Shown here: in pieces, positions 21,741-38,330 of the stretch
Position numbering within the stretch: position 1 is the first letter of the stretch
Layout: each line of letters begins with the position of its first letter
Assembly: GCF_012489685.1 (NCBI RefSeq)
Contig: NC_080044.1
Location: 52,824,964 to 52,888,963, forward strand
Direction: 5' to 3'
DNA length: 64,000 nt
Source: Lotus japonicus
Taxonomy: Eukaryota > Streptophyta > Magnoliopsida > Fabales > Fabaceae
Translations under genes and position numbers: made by a program
Notes under the pieces: generated by a model
The model's input: only the letters and a program-made list of their open reading frames with translations
The model's database searches: none
What the model was told of the DNA's origin: nothing

Positions 21741-22420
21741 TAGGGTTGTCCATAATCGAATTGTGACCCACACAATTTGAAATTTCTTTTGCTATTGCGG
21801 GCATTTCTGGTCGGTCTACGAGTTCAGTGGTCCAAAAAAATCGGTTGATGGTGGTTTGGCGCGGTCGAGCTTGGATGGTGAGGTCCACAAAATCGAATCC
21901 GACCAAACCCTCACTTCTCTCTTACAATATATTATTGTGGCCAAGCCCATGTGCTTTGTGAGGGAAATTCTGTTGAAGAAATAAATCATTTCAGCTCATC
22001 TCTTAGTTTCTTCATGTTGCTGGGCGCTTCAAAAACCATTGAGCACAACAACCAAAATCCTCATGCAAGCTCACAGCTCATGCTTAGTCTCACCCAGACC
22101 ATTTCTTCTTCTTTCTTCTTTCCTATCGATTGAAACCGTTGGAGGAGACAAGCTCTTAACTTTGTATTTGGATAGGGAGATCCTGGATCTAAATGGTTTT
22201 CTGTTTCTGTTTCTCAATCTAATCTCTTCTTATTTTCCCAAAAAATTATGGATCTAAACAATTATTCACCTGAGGTACTCGTGACCCGTATAAATTGAAC
22301 GTGAACAACCCGTAGCCACTAAACGGATGGTGGCGCGCCTAGTGTTTTCTTAGTTTTCACTCGACAAAAATGACTATTTTATTCCCAAGTCGAACCGAAA
22401 TCAATCGATGGACAACCCTA
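21741..22420. mobile_element. Non-autonomous hAT-like element upstream of adenylate kinase
   Basis: 680 bases bounded by TAGGGTTGTCCAT and its exact inverted copy ATGGACAACCCTA (13-base inverted repeats). The flanking octamers are CTTTCATT and CTCTCAGT, an 8-base target duplication with two mismatches. Eight-base duplications and TAGGG-type ends are marks of the hAT superfamily. No transposase frame is present. It ends 338 bases before the adenylate kinase ATG, so it lies in or next to that promoter. Confidence 0.75.
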
Positions 22421-22500
22421 CTCTCAGTTCGTCAGATTTGACTAGATGGTGGTTTGAGGAGTGCAATTTCCCTAATATTAAACGGTTGAAACTGAAACCC

Positions 22501-22550
22501 AACACTTATACCGAACGAAAACACTCACCTAACACTTATACCGAACGAAA
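22501..22550. repeat. Short direct repeat in the adenylate kinase upstream region
   Basis: A 20-base sequence (ACACTTATACCGAACGAA core) occurs at 22501-22520 and again, identical, at 22531-22550. It lies between the hAT-like element and the start codon. Whether it has a regulatory role is unknown. Confidence 0.6.
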
Positions 22551-22619
22551 GGGCAATAACGTCAAATGGAAAATTCCAAGACGACGACTTGAGTTTGAAG
22601 CGTTGTAGGGTCCGAAGCC

Positions 22620-22644
22620 CAACGTTGTTGAAAATACAACGTTG
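22620..22644. repeat. 9-base inverted repeat upstream of adenylate kinase
   Basis: CAACGTTGT and ACAACGTTG form a perfect 9-base stem around the 7-base loop TGAAAAT, about 115 bases upstream of the ATG. It could sit in the leader or core promoter. Each arm also contains the AACGTT palindrome. Confidence 0.55.
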
Positions 22645-22758
22645 CCCTCTTCTCTTCTCTACATAATCCTCGTCCTGCTACGCGTGTTTCTGCTCTGAAC
22701 CCAACAACCACCAACGCCATTAACAACCACTGCACCAACCGCATCACCGGAAACGGCA

Positions 22759-27650
<4,892 letters not shown>

Positions 27651-28235
27651 AGTTCCCTGTTGGGCACTCAAGCTCAAACTGCATTTTTTATACAGGAAAA
27701 CTTAGTTTGTCACATTGTGTTTCAAATTCAATACATTCTGAAATGCGCTTACTTTTTAGCTTTACTGCAAACGCCGGCTGTTCTCAAACTCAAATTTGAA
27801 GAGTTACTTTGATGAAATAAAAAGGTCAAATTTGGATTATGTGGTGTTTTTTTACCCTTGGAGGAAGAGTTTGGCAGAACTCTAGCGGCTGAAAAATGCC
27901 GGCCGGACACGTAAGTTAGTAGTCCCTCGAGCTCATGGCCCAAATGAGGACTAGAACCAACTATTTCTCTAATTGTGGGTATCACAACCCAATTTACTTC
28001 GTTTTAGAGTCTAAAACTAAATGTCGCTCGTTTTGGAGTGAGTGATCTGAAATTTTACCATTTCTTTGTCATATCTCTGGGTTTAGTTTTTCACTTTTAC
28101 ACTGTTTTGCTACATGATATGGCAAACACTATTGTTCTTGCAAAACTAAGACAATAGTTGGTGACTTGGTGGAGGCAACAGTGCACACGTTCACAACCGT
28201 TTTTGTTTACTGCCCTTTGATAACAAAACAGTTTG

Positions 28236-28308
28236 ATTGTAAGGTGCATTTTTTTGTTCAATAATTGTAAGGTGCATTTTTTTGTTCAATAATTGTAAGG
28301 TGCATGCA
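28236..28308. repeat. 28-base tandem repeat
   Basis: ATTGTAAGGTGCATTTTTTT begins at 28236 and 28264, with a partial third unit at 28292, giving a period of 28. It lies directly before the hAT-like element at 28315, whose target duplication overlaps the end of the last unit. Confidence 0.8.
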
Positions 28309-28314
28309 TACCAT

Positions 28315-28984
28315 TAGGGGTGAGCATCGGGTGGGTCGGATTGGGTTTGGGTGAACAGTAATGGGTTTGCGCGGGTTTGAATCTCCATTTCCCTGAACCG
28401 ATTCCGACCGTGATCATGATCGGTTATGTCGGGTTCGGGTGGCGCGGGTTAGAGGGCGGTTCGGGTAGGTTGGAACGGGTGGTTAACCTGGGGTTAGAGG
28501 GCGGTTCGGGTGGTTCAGGTGAGGCCAGTTGTGATGAATATTTGGGGTTGATAAAAGGTGGATGAGAGTAGGTTTTAGTGGTGGCGGTGGCCGCGACCAC
28601 TTGGGCTTAGGAAGAAGGTGAAATGGTGAATCAAGCTAGGGTTTTTAGAATTAGGGTTAATAATAATGCATTATAGTTGAGATCAAGTTTTTTTTTGTTT
28701 ACTGGGTGATCTGTTATTGCTTGGGTTGTGAATATTGGGCCTTAATCAAACAAAAAAGGAGCATATAGTATAAATACTTCAACTTCTAACAAAAAAAAAA
28801 CACTTCGGGTTGGGCCGGGTTCTGAGGGATTTTATTTTCCCATCTGGGTCTGGCCGTTTATACCCGCGTAGACCCACTTTTCCTACCCGCGGGTTTTGTC
28901 ATTTGACTCGGTCTGCCTGAATTCTTTTTTTTTTGGCTCGGTTTTGTTCGGCCCGGGTCGAATTGGGCCCGTTGCTCAGCCCTA
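28315..28984. mobile_element. Non-autonomous hAT-like element
   Basis: 670 bases starting TAGGGGTGAGCATCGGG and ending with the inverted counterpart (TTGCTCAGCCCTA, mismatches only at positions 6 and 13). It is flanked by perfect 8-base duplications CATACCAT (28307-28314 and 28985-28992), the hAT hallmark. The inside is full of GGGTTCGGGT-like short repeats and lacks a transposase. Confidence 0.85.
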
Positions 28985-28992
28985 CATACCAT

Positions 28993-31900
28993 GAAGTTCA
29001 AGAGGTGTCGTGGGCCATGGATGTTGTTTTCAACCCCATTGCAACCGCATTTTAGGATCACTATCTAATTTTTCTTCTGCAGTAAAAAAGAGAATATGAT
29101 GACTTACATATGCAACCATAGGAAAAATATGATAAATGGACAGTTTTGAAGAAGTGGATAGACGAGAAATTGACAATATCGTCATGGAAGTTTTCCCTTG
29201 GTTCTCCTCATTCATCTTCCTCTTGGCTCCCCCCCCCCCCTCTTCCTCCTCCTCTTCCTTCCTTCCTTTGGTGGTAAGATGGAGTTTCTCTCTTCTTCCC
29301 CTGAACTCTTCACCTTCCATTCCATTCCCTTTGTCATATATTGGAGGTTTTCTGCATCTATTTGTTTCATGAACCAAATCTAAAAGGGTAAGAGAAATAA
29401 TAATATTACACAATCACCTTTGCAAGTCAACATAATTTTCTTTCAACTCTACAAGAGTTCAATTGTGTTTTACGATCAAGTTCTGACGATATTGGTTGTT
29501 CTTTATTATTTAGACTGGTAACTCATTTTATCAAGTGCTGCTGCTGCTACGTAATACATACTTTTTTTGAAACTAAGAACATACTTATTTTGGACTTTAG
29601 CGGAATTTCTAACCCTCACCGAATTGTACCCTTCCATCAGAATCCATCTAACTGCAACTTACTTCTGCTATGCAACTCTAGTTCCTCTCAAATTTGTTAG
29701 ATTTCTTGAATATAAAACTGGATTAAGGTTAAATCCCCATTGGTTACTAGTGGTAATCATAATTTTGAAATTAAAAAAATTCAATAGATACAAGGGTATA
29801 TATAGGATAAAAATTGGAAAAGAGTAATAAATATTTCAAAAATATAACGTAGGATTTTATATCAAGAGACATCAAAAAAATTCTCAAGGGTTTTATAATT
29901 ACGAACTGAGAAGTAGCAAGTGTTTTAGTGATTGCTCAATTTAAAAAAAAAAAATTAATTACACGCCTCAGGTATGAAAGAATACACTTCTTGAAAATTA
30001 CACCGGAACACCCCCACCTAGTAAACCCACCATTGGGAATACGAAGGTGGGAAGAATGCTGAATTGCTGATTTTGCCGGATTGATCCACCCTTCATTAAT
30101 ATCTAATCTCTCTTTCTTACTGTTTTTTTTCCTCAATTTGAATTTATTCTCTCAAGTCCTGAACAATTTTCCTTATTCTATACGAAAGTTTGGGTCCAGT
30201 GATGCAATTGAGAATTAGTAATTCACTATCATCTTGGTGAGCACCACGGTGTGGACAACAATGCCTTGCCTCTATCTGGGATTAGTAGCCATCCCCAACC
30301 ATGCAACAAGGGTTATATATTAATTAAGAATTGAAGATGATAGAAACATGTAAGAGTCAGAAATCAAGAGAGTAATTATTTTTAAGATCCAATGAAATTA
30401 AAATTGTATGATTGCCCATAACGAAAAAGTTGTGTCCAAAGAAAAAAATGCTGAGGACGACTTCATAAAATCAAATGAGAGCATATTTTAGAAAACCCCG
30501 ACAGTAATTAAAAACATTTATTGGACCCGTTTCTTTATTAAAGTATATATTGCCACTTGTTTCTTAACAGTATTATATATACTGTTTCTTAACAGTATTA
30601 TTTCACTTGTTTGTTAGTTTTTTTCATACATTATCCTCTTCTGATGGTATTCAACCATGCGATGAAACAAGTTACTTCTTAGTTTTAAGAAATAAACTAT
30701 CATGAAAAGTACTTTCTTATGACCCAGTGGCCAGTGCTAAAACAAATAACTTTCGAACATAATAAGTAAAAAATAAGGTCTTTCACTCTCCCACTCATTT
30801 TCACTTGTCTGATATTCAAGTACAATGAGCTCAATCTGTGACTTCTCTGAAGGACATTAAAAAAGAATGGGTTCGTTTAAAACCAAAACCTAGGCTCCAC
30901 AGAACAACTTCACATTTGAAGTGATTATAGCATCGTAGTTGATTTTGGAAAGTGAAATGCAAAAAGCCAAAAACAGATTAATATTTCCATAATCTTGGGC
31001 ATCTGAAAGTACCTAGTCGAAACTCAAACCTAGACATGCACTCAAATAAGAACATGTTTGGTTTCCAACTATTAGCAAATGCACTGCCCTCACATTTTAT
31101 AATGGAAAAACACTCTAAAAATATTTCTATTTATATAAATAAAATATTAAGGACTACACCTTTTAAGGACGACGAGTTAAGTTTACCAGTATATGGCATC
31201 AACAACAGAACAAATCCAGAAACCTCTCTGCCACCAATCAGCTATCCTAACATGGTGGATTTGAGCTAAGATCCAGCTGTGGATGTTGATGTCAAATACT
31301 TCACATGTATGTCGTATCTATAAATCAACAGAAGAGAACTTCGATATGGCTTCACCAGCCTCAACAAGATCCATTCAGTAACTAAAGTGATATAAAAGAC
31401 CATCAAACACTGAAATTTCAAAACAAAAAAAGAAGCTAAATCCCACTGATAACATGGCTACTCAAGTTGAATTTAGTCAAATTACTGACAACACCCACCA
31501 ATGGCAGTGAAGGCACAAAGTGAATTTGAGCATTAATATCACTTCAGCACCCTTGTTGGCGGACATCGCCATGCTTGTCAGACATCTGCCCGCTCCACAA
31601 GCATGCCATCATGGTATCAATCACTTCCTTGTACACAATTCTCCGGCATGCAGAACTCATAAACCAATTTAGTAAGGGATGAGGGGGGGGGGGGGGGAGC
31701 ATAGCAGGAAGTAAAGGAAGAACATAGAACTATGGGGAGGGGGGAGGGAGAGCATAGCAGGGAGTAGACGAAAAACATGAAACTACATCTTTTTTCAAAT
31801 ACTATCATTTAATTTTAAGGACCAACTTCAAATTCAGAAATTGACATCAATACCTGTTGACCAAGTCAAATGGAAAATTTCCTGGTACTGACTTATTTTA

Positions 31901-32523
31901 TTACATATATCCAACAGCTACCAATGCTGGGCGAATCAATTCACCTCAACTCTTAGGAGCATTTCCTGGTTTAAAAATTAAGTGCAGGACAATAATAATA
32001 ACTCGAAGGCCCAAATTAGACAGCACAGCCAAAAGAAAAATTAAAAATAGATAGCACGGGATAAGAGAATACCATCGCCAAAACTCATCATTTATTTGAG
32101 ACATCCTGAAATATATGTACAAATTTTTTAATGGAAGAGGGGTACATGAAACTTCAGCAAGGAAAAGAAAAACAAGTAATGTCATACCTTCATTGCTCAT
32201 CCCATACATCAATCGGCCGCTTCTAATTTAATCATAATCATAAACAAATGCCTAATGAAGTTCATTACCCTATCCTGTGAAATTACATCATTCTTAGTAC
32301 TTAAAGATTAAGAGCATGTTAGGTTCTGGGTTCAAACGGCAATGGAGGTGCAATGCCTCATTTACATATACCTCGCTGGATTGAGAGATCCCAAGTTCTG
32401 GGGTATGTGAACAGGAATTCATGCCCAAATCCAAAGAGGTACTAACTTGGGTAAGACAAATTTGGAAAACAATGGAAATATCATTGTTCTTGGTATTTCA
32501 TCCATCCAACAGAAGTACCTGTC
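28993..32523. other. Gene-free interval with homopolymer C and G tracts
   Basis: Between adenylate kinase and the kinase gene. A long C run lies near 29229-29241 beside CT-rich sequence, and a G run of about 17 with further G-rich blocks is at 31682-31750. A short direct repeat (TTCTTAACAGTATTAT) occurs near 30563 and 30586. I see no conserved coding frame; open frames such as 29030-29413 are of simple composition. The lower-numbered end of the kinase 3' untranslated region must be close to 32500. Confidence 0.4.
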
Positions 32524-34535
32524 CTAGCAGTTCCAAGAAGGAAAAATAATCTTGAAATCAGCTTTGGGAAGTGGGGCTTCACGGAACCAATCATGAAGAA
32601 GTGCTTCTTCTGCAGTTATCCTCTACAAGAAAAGAAAGAAAAATTCTATGAGTTACATTATATAATTTTCTATTCCCAAAAAAACTAATCAGAATTTCTA
32701 TGAACAACATTTACCTCTTCAGGGTTGTAAGTTAGAAGCTTCGACAACAGGTCAAATCCCAATTCAGATAAAACTGGTGAACCAGTGAAAGATTTTGCTG
32801 GAAATTTCTTCCTTAGCAAATTATATCTGAAATATCAATAACTTCTAGTTAGAGTTTACAGAGCATAAAAATAGTATTATACATAATCATCGATATCGAT
32901 ATTAAAAATGAAAAGAGAGGAGCCAAACTTACGGTTGCTTAACAAAATTTGCTTTATAGCCAGGTAATTTGGATAATCCTGGCCAACTTTTCTCATTTGG
33001 TGTTCCCATAGTTCGAAAAATCTGTAAACAATGGACGAAGTTATAAGTTTTAATAGGGTGAAGAGTTCCTATACTCAGATAGATGATGTGCAAAAATAAC
33101 ATGAAAGTAAGACCAGTAACAATACCTTATCAAGTTGTTCAATTTCAGTTTTACCCTTGAATAGAGCCTCCTTAGCAACTAATTCAGCCATTATACAACC
33201 CACTGACCACATGTCAATTGCTGTCGAGTATTCTTTGGCACCTAACAGAAGTTCAGGAGCTCTGCATACACAACCCAAAAACCATGCATGAGCTCATCAC
33301 ATAATTATATATAACTTCAAATTACAAAATAAATATATCGATAGTTGTAATACTACTCACCTATACCATAGTGTAACCACAACAGGAGTATATGGCTTCA
33401 GTGGGCTTCCATACTGCCTCGACAACCCCATGTCACAAATTTTCAGCCTCCCTTCGCAGTTCAGCAGAATGTTTGATGTCTTCAAATCCCTATGGAGAAC
33501 CCAATTATCATGGAGATACTTGACACCTTCCAGAAGTTGCTGCATCAAGGATTTTATTTCACCTATACTAAAAGGTTGCTTCCTTACCTCCATGACTCCT
33601 TTGAGATCATACTCCATGTGCTCCATTACCATAAAAGTACCATCATAATCATCCACAACTACTTCTTTAACATCTACAATGGAGGGATGGTTGCAAGACA
33701 AGAGAATATTAATTTCCCTCAAGGAAGACATTGGAAAGCCATCCCTGTGAATGTTCATCTTCACCTTCTTCAATGCTACTATTTCTCCAGTCTTCTTATC
33801 CCTAGCTTTATAGACAACACCATAAGTACCTTCATTGATTTTCTTAATCATCTCAAACTCACACACACTCCTGCAACTCTGAAGCATGTTAATATTTCTC
33901 TGCCCATGTATTAAACCACCATCTTCATGAGAATCAGACGGAGAATCACTTACGTCACTTCGTTCCTCAACATCATCGTCCATGGAGTCATCATCAAGGA
34001 ACCCCTTTTCAGAGTCTGTATCAGCAGGAGAATGCCCCAAATCACGATCTCCATCACTATGATCTCTTCCACAGCTTCCTGTTGATCTAGTGATTGTGCT
34101 CTCTGAACTTCCTCTTTGGAATTCATCAATTTCAGGGCCCGATCTTCCTTGACCTTTCTTATGTTTCCGATCAACGCCCATCGGTGAAAGTCCATCATCA
34201 CAAGCCCATCTTGACATTTTGATGTTCCATCCTTCCATACCACTTCCTTCATCCACATCCTGGTTCAAGGAATTTGGTGAAGATGCACTCAAAACACCCT
34301 CATTGCTTCCTGCTTCCTTCTCCGCCATGTCCCACACAATCGGAGAAATCTTCCTCCTCTTCTCCGGAGGGGGTAAAACTTCACCCCCATCCCTGTGTTG
34401 AACAAAGATCTCACCTTCCTCACGCTCCTCTTTTCCACCACCCAATTCGACATTCTTATTCGAATCGAATTCCTTGACGGAACTAACTTGGTAAGATTCC
34501 CTCCTTCGCAGAACACTTTTTCGCCCTGCCGCCAT
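32524..34535 (-). CDS. CDKG: Cyclin-dependent kinase, CDKG/CDK11 type
   Basis: Ser/Thr kinase of the plant CDKG group (related to animal CDK11), linked to pre-mRNA splicing and cell-cycle control. Five exons with joined phase: 34535-33361, 33261-33126, 33021-32933, 32826-32715, 32622-32524; 536 aa. The start [14 protein letters not shown] was preferred over an in-frame ATG 13 codons upstream because CDKG proteins begin this way. Residues 1-225 are an acidic, Ser/Arg-rich disordered region; the kinase domain follows: [10 protein letters not shown] (235), catalytic Lys 256, the cyclin-contact helix PMSSLRE (268-274, the slot of PSTAIRE), HRDLKTSN (348), DMG (368-370) in place of DFG, and [10 protein letters not shown]. 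The Phe-to-Met change in DFG leaves the metal-binding Asp intact, so activity is still expected. The PMSSLRE motif places it near the PLTSLRE group. Confidence 0.92.
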
Positions 34536-35149
34536 TGGATTGACAAGCACAAGTCCTCTCAAATCAATAATCAAAGATCGAAGAAATTCCCAAATTTGAA
34601 ACCCTAATTCTCAAGGATTCGATTTTTCAACAATTCATACAACTAATCAACAATCGGAACAAACAAAACTGAAAACAGAATCAATAATTGTTTCTTTTGA
34701 ATACAATCGATAGCGAGATGAATGAATTTGGGAAAAAAGTAAAAAAGATGAAAAGAACCGAAAAAGAAATCAACAAACAAGGATGAGAGGAGAAACAAAA
34801 CTGTAGATGGTGGACTTCGCCGCGATAGATTTCAGAGGTTTCGGATGGCCTTACCGGCAACACAGAAACCGAAGGCGCAGAGTAGAAGAAAAGCTGAGTC
34901 TTCGTTAACGCGTTTTGTATGATTGATTTCAGAATGAAAACCTAGCCGACATTTATATATTGGAAATTTGGAATGGATTGGATGGACCTCACGCGTTTAA
35001 ACCTGATTTTTTATTTATTTTATAATACGCTTAAATCTAAATCAAATAGTTGTATTATACGTTTGTTTTTTTTATACCAAAATACACCCGCCGACTTCTC
35101 CTCAAATAAAAAAAATATCAAACTAATTATATAGTACTTTATTATAATT
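34536..35149. other. CDKG 5' leader and promoter region
   Basis: Holds the upstream region of the minus-strand kinase gene. Purine/pyrimidine-rich sequence at 34700-34930 is probably leader. TATATAAATG-like sequence on the minus strand near 34953-34962 (plus strand ATTTATATAT) is a candidate TATA box about 420 bases before the ATG. Past 34980 it becomes AT-rich with no feature until the LINE. Confidence 0.35.
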
Positions 35150-35174
35150 TGAAATCTTAGATAGAGAGTTTAAC

Positions 35175-35663
35175 ATGAAAGATTTAGGAGCTGCTAAAAA
35201 GATTTTTGGGATGGAAACGGCCAGTTTGGGCTCTAATCCAAATGAGGAGGAGGGATCCACACTTCCCAAGTCACGTGCTGTAAGGGAAGAAAGCTTATCT
35301 TCTACTTCTGCAGAAACTTTGGGGGGAGAAACGACTTCTATCCAGAAACTTCATCAAGAAATAGACGATTCCATCTCATCTAATGCTACAATTTGCTGCT
35401 CCAAGGAAAGTACGAGGAAGAATAAGAAGCACCGGGCACGCTTACTCCAACATGCTCTTTCACTTTCCCTCTCTGATTCAGGAATCACCAACTGCAACAG
35501 AATGTTCTGGGAAATGTGCAAAGAAAATGAGGCACTTAGGCTATGGGCCTTAGGAAGAGAGTTAGGTGTAACTCACCAAGGGGATGAAACTTTGATGGTT
35601 GACAAATTTTTGGAGCTGGAAAGAAGGGACGCAACATATATGGTATGGGTCAGCAAGAGGTGA
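35175..35663 (+). pseudogene. Chimeric frame: copia RT snippet joined to LINE linker
   Basis: A 162-residue open frame. Its first residues, with the in-frame codons just before (LDREFNMKDLGAAKKIFGME), match the FDMKDLGAAKKILGMEI motif of Ty1/copia reverse transcriptase. After that the sequence switches to the low-complexity linker that precedes the endonuclease in legume LINEs (EALRLWALGRELGVTHQGDE). Probably not a functional gene; the join looks like a recombination or template-switch scar. Confidence 0.5.
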
Positions 35664-35667
35664 ATCC

Positions 35668-36400
35668 ATGATTATCTTAAGCTACAATGCCAGAGGCTTG
35701 GGATACCAAGCAAAGAGGAGGGTGGTTAGGGAGCTCATTTGTAAGGAGAAGGTCGAATTTGCTTGCTTTCAAGAAACAAAGCTCGAAGCCATCAACACTA
35801 GGCTTTGCTTGTCCCTGTGGGGCGATAGCGAGTTCGGTTGAGTTTTCTTGCCAGCTCTCAACAGAGGTGGAAGTTTGCTCTGTATTTGGAGCATGGATTC
35901 TTTTGACCTGATCAACTGCGTCTATGGCAGGAATTTTTTGTGTGTGAGGGAGATGTCGGCGGAAGGTGAACTGATCATTACAAACTTCTACGACTCCAAT
36001 TTTTTGGCAGAAAAAAGAACCCAGTGGAGTGATCTTCTTGCTCAAAAATCATCCAGCAGCACCCTTAGGTGGTGTACCTTTGGAGACTTCAATTCGGTAC
36101 GCTCTCCGGAAGAAAGAAGAGGTATCAATTCTAACTCAGTTGGTTACCATAGAGATATGGAAGAATTTAATCTGTTTATTAGGATTGTTTGATATTCCTA
36201 CGAGTGGAAAACGTTTTACTTGGTTTAGGCCAAATGGCCAAGCAGTGAGTCGTTTGGATAGAGCTTTAATGTCAAGTGAATGGTTGGGAACTTGGCCTCA
36301 TAGTAGACAACATGTCTTTCGTAGGGACGTCTCAGACCATTGTCCTGTGATTCTTAGCTCTTCTTCTGTGAATTGGGGCCCAAAACCCGGGGTTCTAAAC
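35668..36400 (+). pseudogene. LINE endonuclease domain, broken
   Basis: Frames read MIILSYNARGLGYQAKRRVV, FACFQETKLE, FGDFNSVRSPEERRG, SGKRFTWFRPNGQAVSRLDR and VSDHCPVIL. These are the ordered motifs of the APE-like endonuclease (N, QETK, GDFN, SRLDR, SDH). A stop after DSEFG near 35840 and frame changes near 35850 and 36190 break it. The element's nicking activity would need this domain intact. Confidence 0.75.
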
Positions 36401-36789
36401 TGCTGCCTACCAGACTCAAGGTTCAAAGCTTTTGTGGAAGAAGAATGGGCTAAACTCCATTTTCAAGGTTGGGGCGCTTTTGTTCTAAAAGAGAAATTCA
36501 AGGCTCTAAAGTCATCTCTAAAGCAATGGAATCGTGATGTGTTTGGGGATGTGAACAAGAAGAAGTCATAAATTGTATCTATGATGGAAGAACTAGACAA
36601 GAAGGTGGAGGATAGACACTTGAATGAAGAAGAATATAATACTAGAAAACTCCTTCAAGCTGAGTTTTGGAAGATTAGTAAGATGAATGAGTCTCTCCTC
36701 TTTTAGAAATCTAGAGCAAGATGGATAAGAGAAGGGGATGCCAACACTAAATACTTCCACACAATCATAAATAGGAAGAGAAGGAAAAA

Positions 36790-38330
36790 TGCTTTGCTAG
36801 GCCTCAATGTGAATGGTTTGTGGATTGAGGATCCGGTCGAGGTGAAGCACAATGTCAAGGATTTCTTCGAGAAGAGGTTTGAGCGGCTACATGGGGCGAA
36901 CCCAAAACTCAATGGGGTGGAGTTCAAACAACTCTCACAAGTAGATAACAACTTCTTGATCTATAGCTTTGAGATGAATGAGCTACAAGAGGCGGTTTGG
37001 GATTGTGATGGAGACAAAAGCCCAGGGCTGGACGGATTTAACTTCAAATTTATCAAGTTCTTTTGGCATATTTTCCAACATGACTTTAAGAAGGTATTTG
37101 ATGATTTTTTTTATCTAAATGGCACGTGGCCAAGAGAGAGTAATGCTTCTTTTGTTGCTTTGATACCAAAGATTGACAACCCAAAGGGGCTCAATGATTT
37201 TAGACCGATTTCTCTTGTGGGGTGCATGTACAAGGTTGTTTCCAAGTTGTTGGCCAATAGACTTAAAGTGGTACTTCATAAGTTCATTGATGATAACCAA
37301 TTTGTTTTCCTAAGGGGTAGGAATCTGCTTGATAGTGTCTTGATTGTGAATGAAGTCATTTCGGAAGCCAAGTCTCGCAAAAATCCAACCTTTATGTTCA
37401 AGGTTGACTATGAGAAGACATATGATTCGGTTAGATAGGACTATCTCTTGTATATGCTTCGGAGGATGAACTTTAATGAAAAATGGATTAGTTGGATTCA
37501 AGGTTGTTTGGAATCTACTTCCGTTTCGATTCTAGTAAATGGAAGTCCAACCTCGGAATTTAAAATGGGGAGATGCCTTCACCAAGGGGACCCAATGTCA
37601 CATTTTCTTTTTCTCATTGTGGCGGAAGGCCTCAATGGCCTTCTTAGAAAGGCGGTGGATATTGGTAGATTTAAAGGGTTCTCTTTTGGAGGTGATAAGG
37701 ACTTATCTATCTCCATGGTACAATTTGCGGATGTCACACTATTCATAGGGGAAGCTTCAAGACAAATGTGGAAACACTTAAATGCATCTTAAGATGTTTT
37801 GAAGTTGTCTCGGGTCTCAAAGTCAACTTCTTTAAAGGTAAGTTGGTTAGGATATCATTGGGAGCGGAAATTCTTGCTAGCTTTGCTTCTTCCTTAAATT
37901 GTAGAACCACTTCTTTACCCTTCAAATACCTTGGCTTGTTGGTTGGAGGCAACCCCCGTCAGATTGCCTTTTGGACCCCCGTGATAAATAGGGTGAGGAA
38001 AAGATTAGCTACATGGAAGAACAAATGCATTTCTTTTGGGGGAAGGATTTGTCTAATAAAGAGTGTCCTAAGCTCAATCCCCCTATACTATATATCTTTT
38101 TACAAGGCCCCGATAAGTGTGATCAAGAATTGCCATAGGCTTATGAAGAATTTTCTTTGGGGAGGTTCGGATGATAATTCTAAAATTGCTTGGGTTAGTT
38201 GGGAAAAAATATGTAGACCAAAGGTTGAAGGTGGCTTAGGGATTAGAGATTGGGGTGAATTCAACATCGCACTTCTGAGTAAGTGGAGATGGAGATTTCT
38301 CACGGAAAAAGATAGCTTATGAGCAAAGGT
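36790..38330 (+). pseudogene. LINE reverse transcriptase, inactive
   Basis: RT motifs in order: DGDKSPGLDGFNFKFIKFFW, GLNDFRPISLVGCMYKVVSK, DDNQFVFLRGRNLLDS, FKVDYEKTYDSVR then a stop (expected Trp), GRCLHQGDPMSHFLF, and VQFADVTLFIG. The catalytic FADD pair is FADV, so the second Asp is lost. The thumb (SGLKVNFFKGKLVRISLGAE, FKYLGLLVGGNPR) follows in a shifted frame. Compared with the LINE in WD40 intron 5 it is less decayed. Confidence 0.8.

Noticed and set aside
29030..29413. Minus-strand frame of 127 residues with a Glu-rich stretch
   Set aside because: The frame is produced by the CT-rich simple sequence and the C run; no splice or domain support.
35175..35663. Independent host gene of 162 residues
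   Set aside because: The first part is a copia RT motif and the rest LINE linker, followed directly by the LINE endonuclease.
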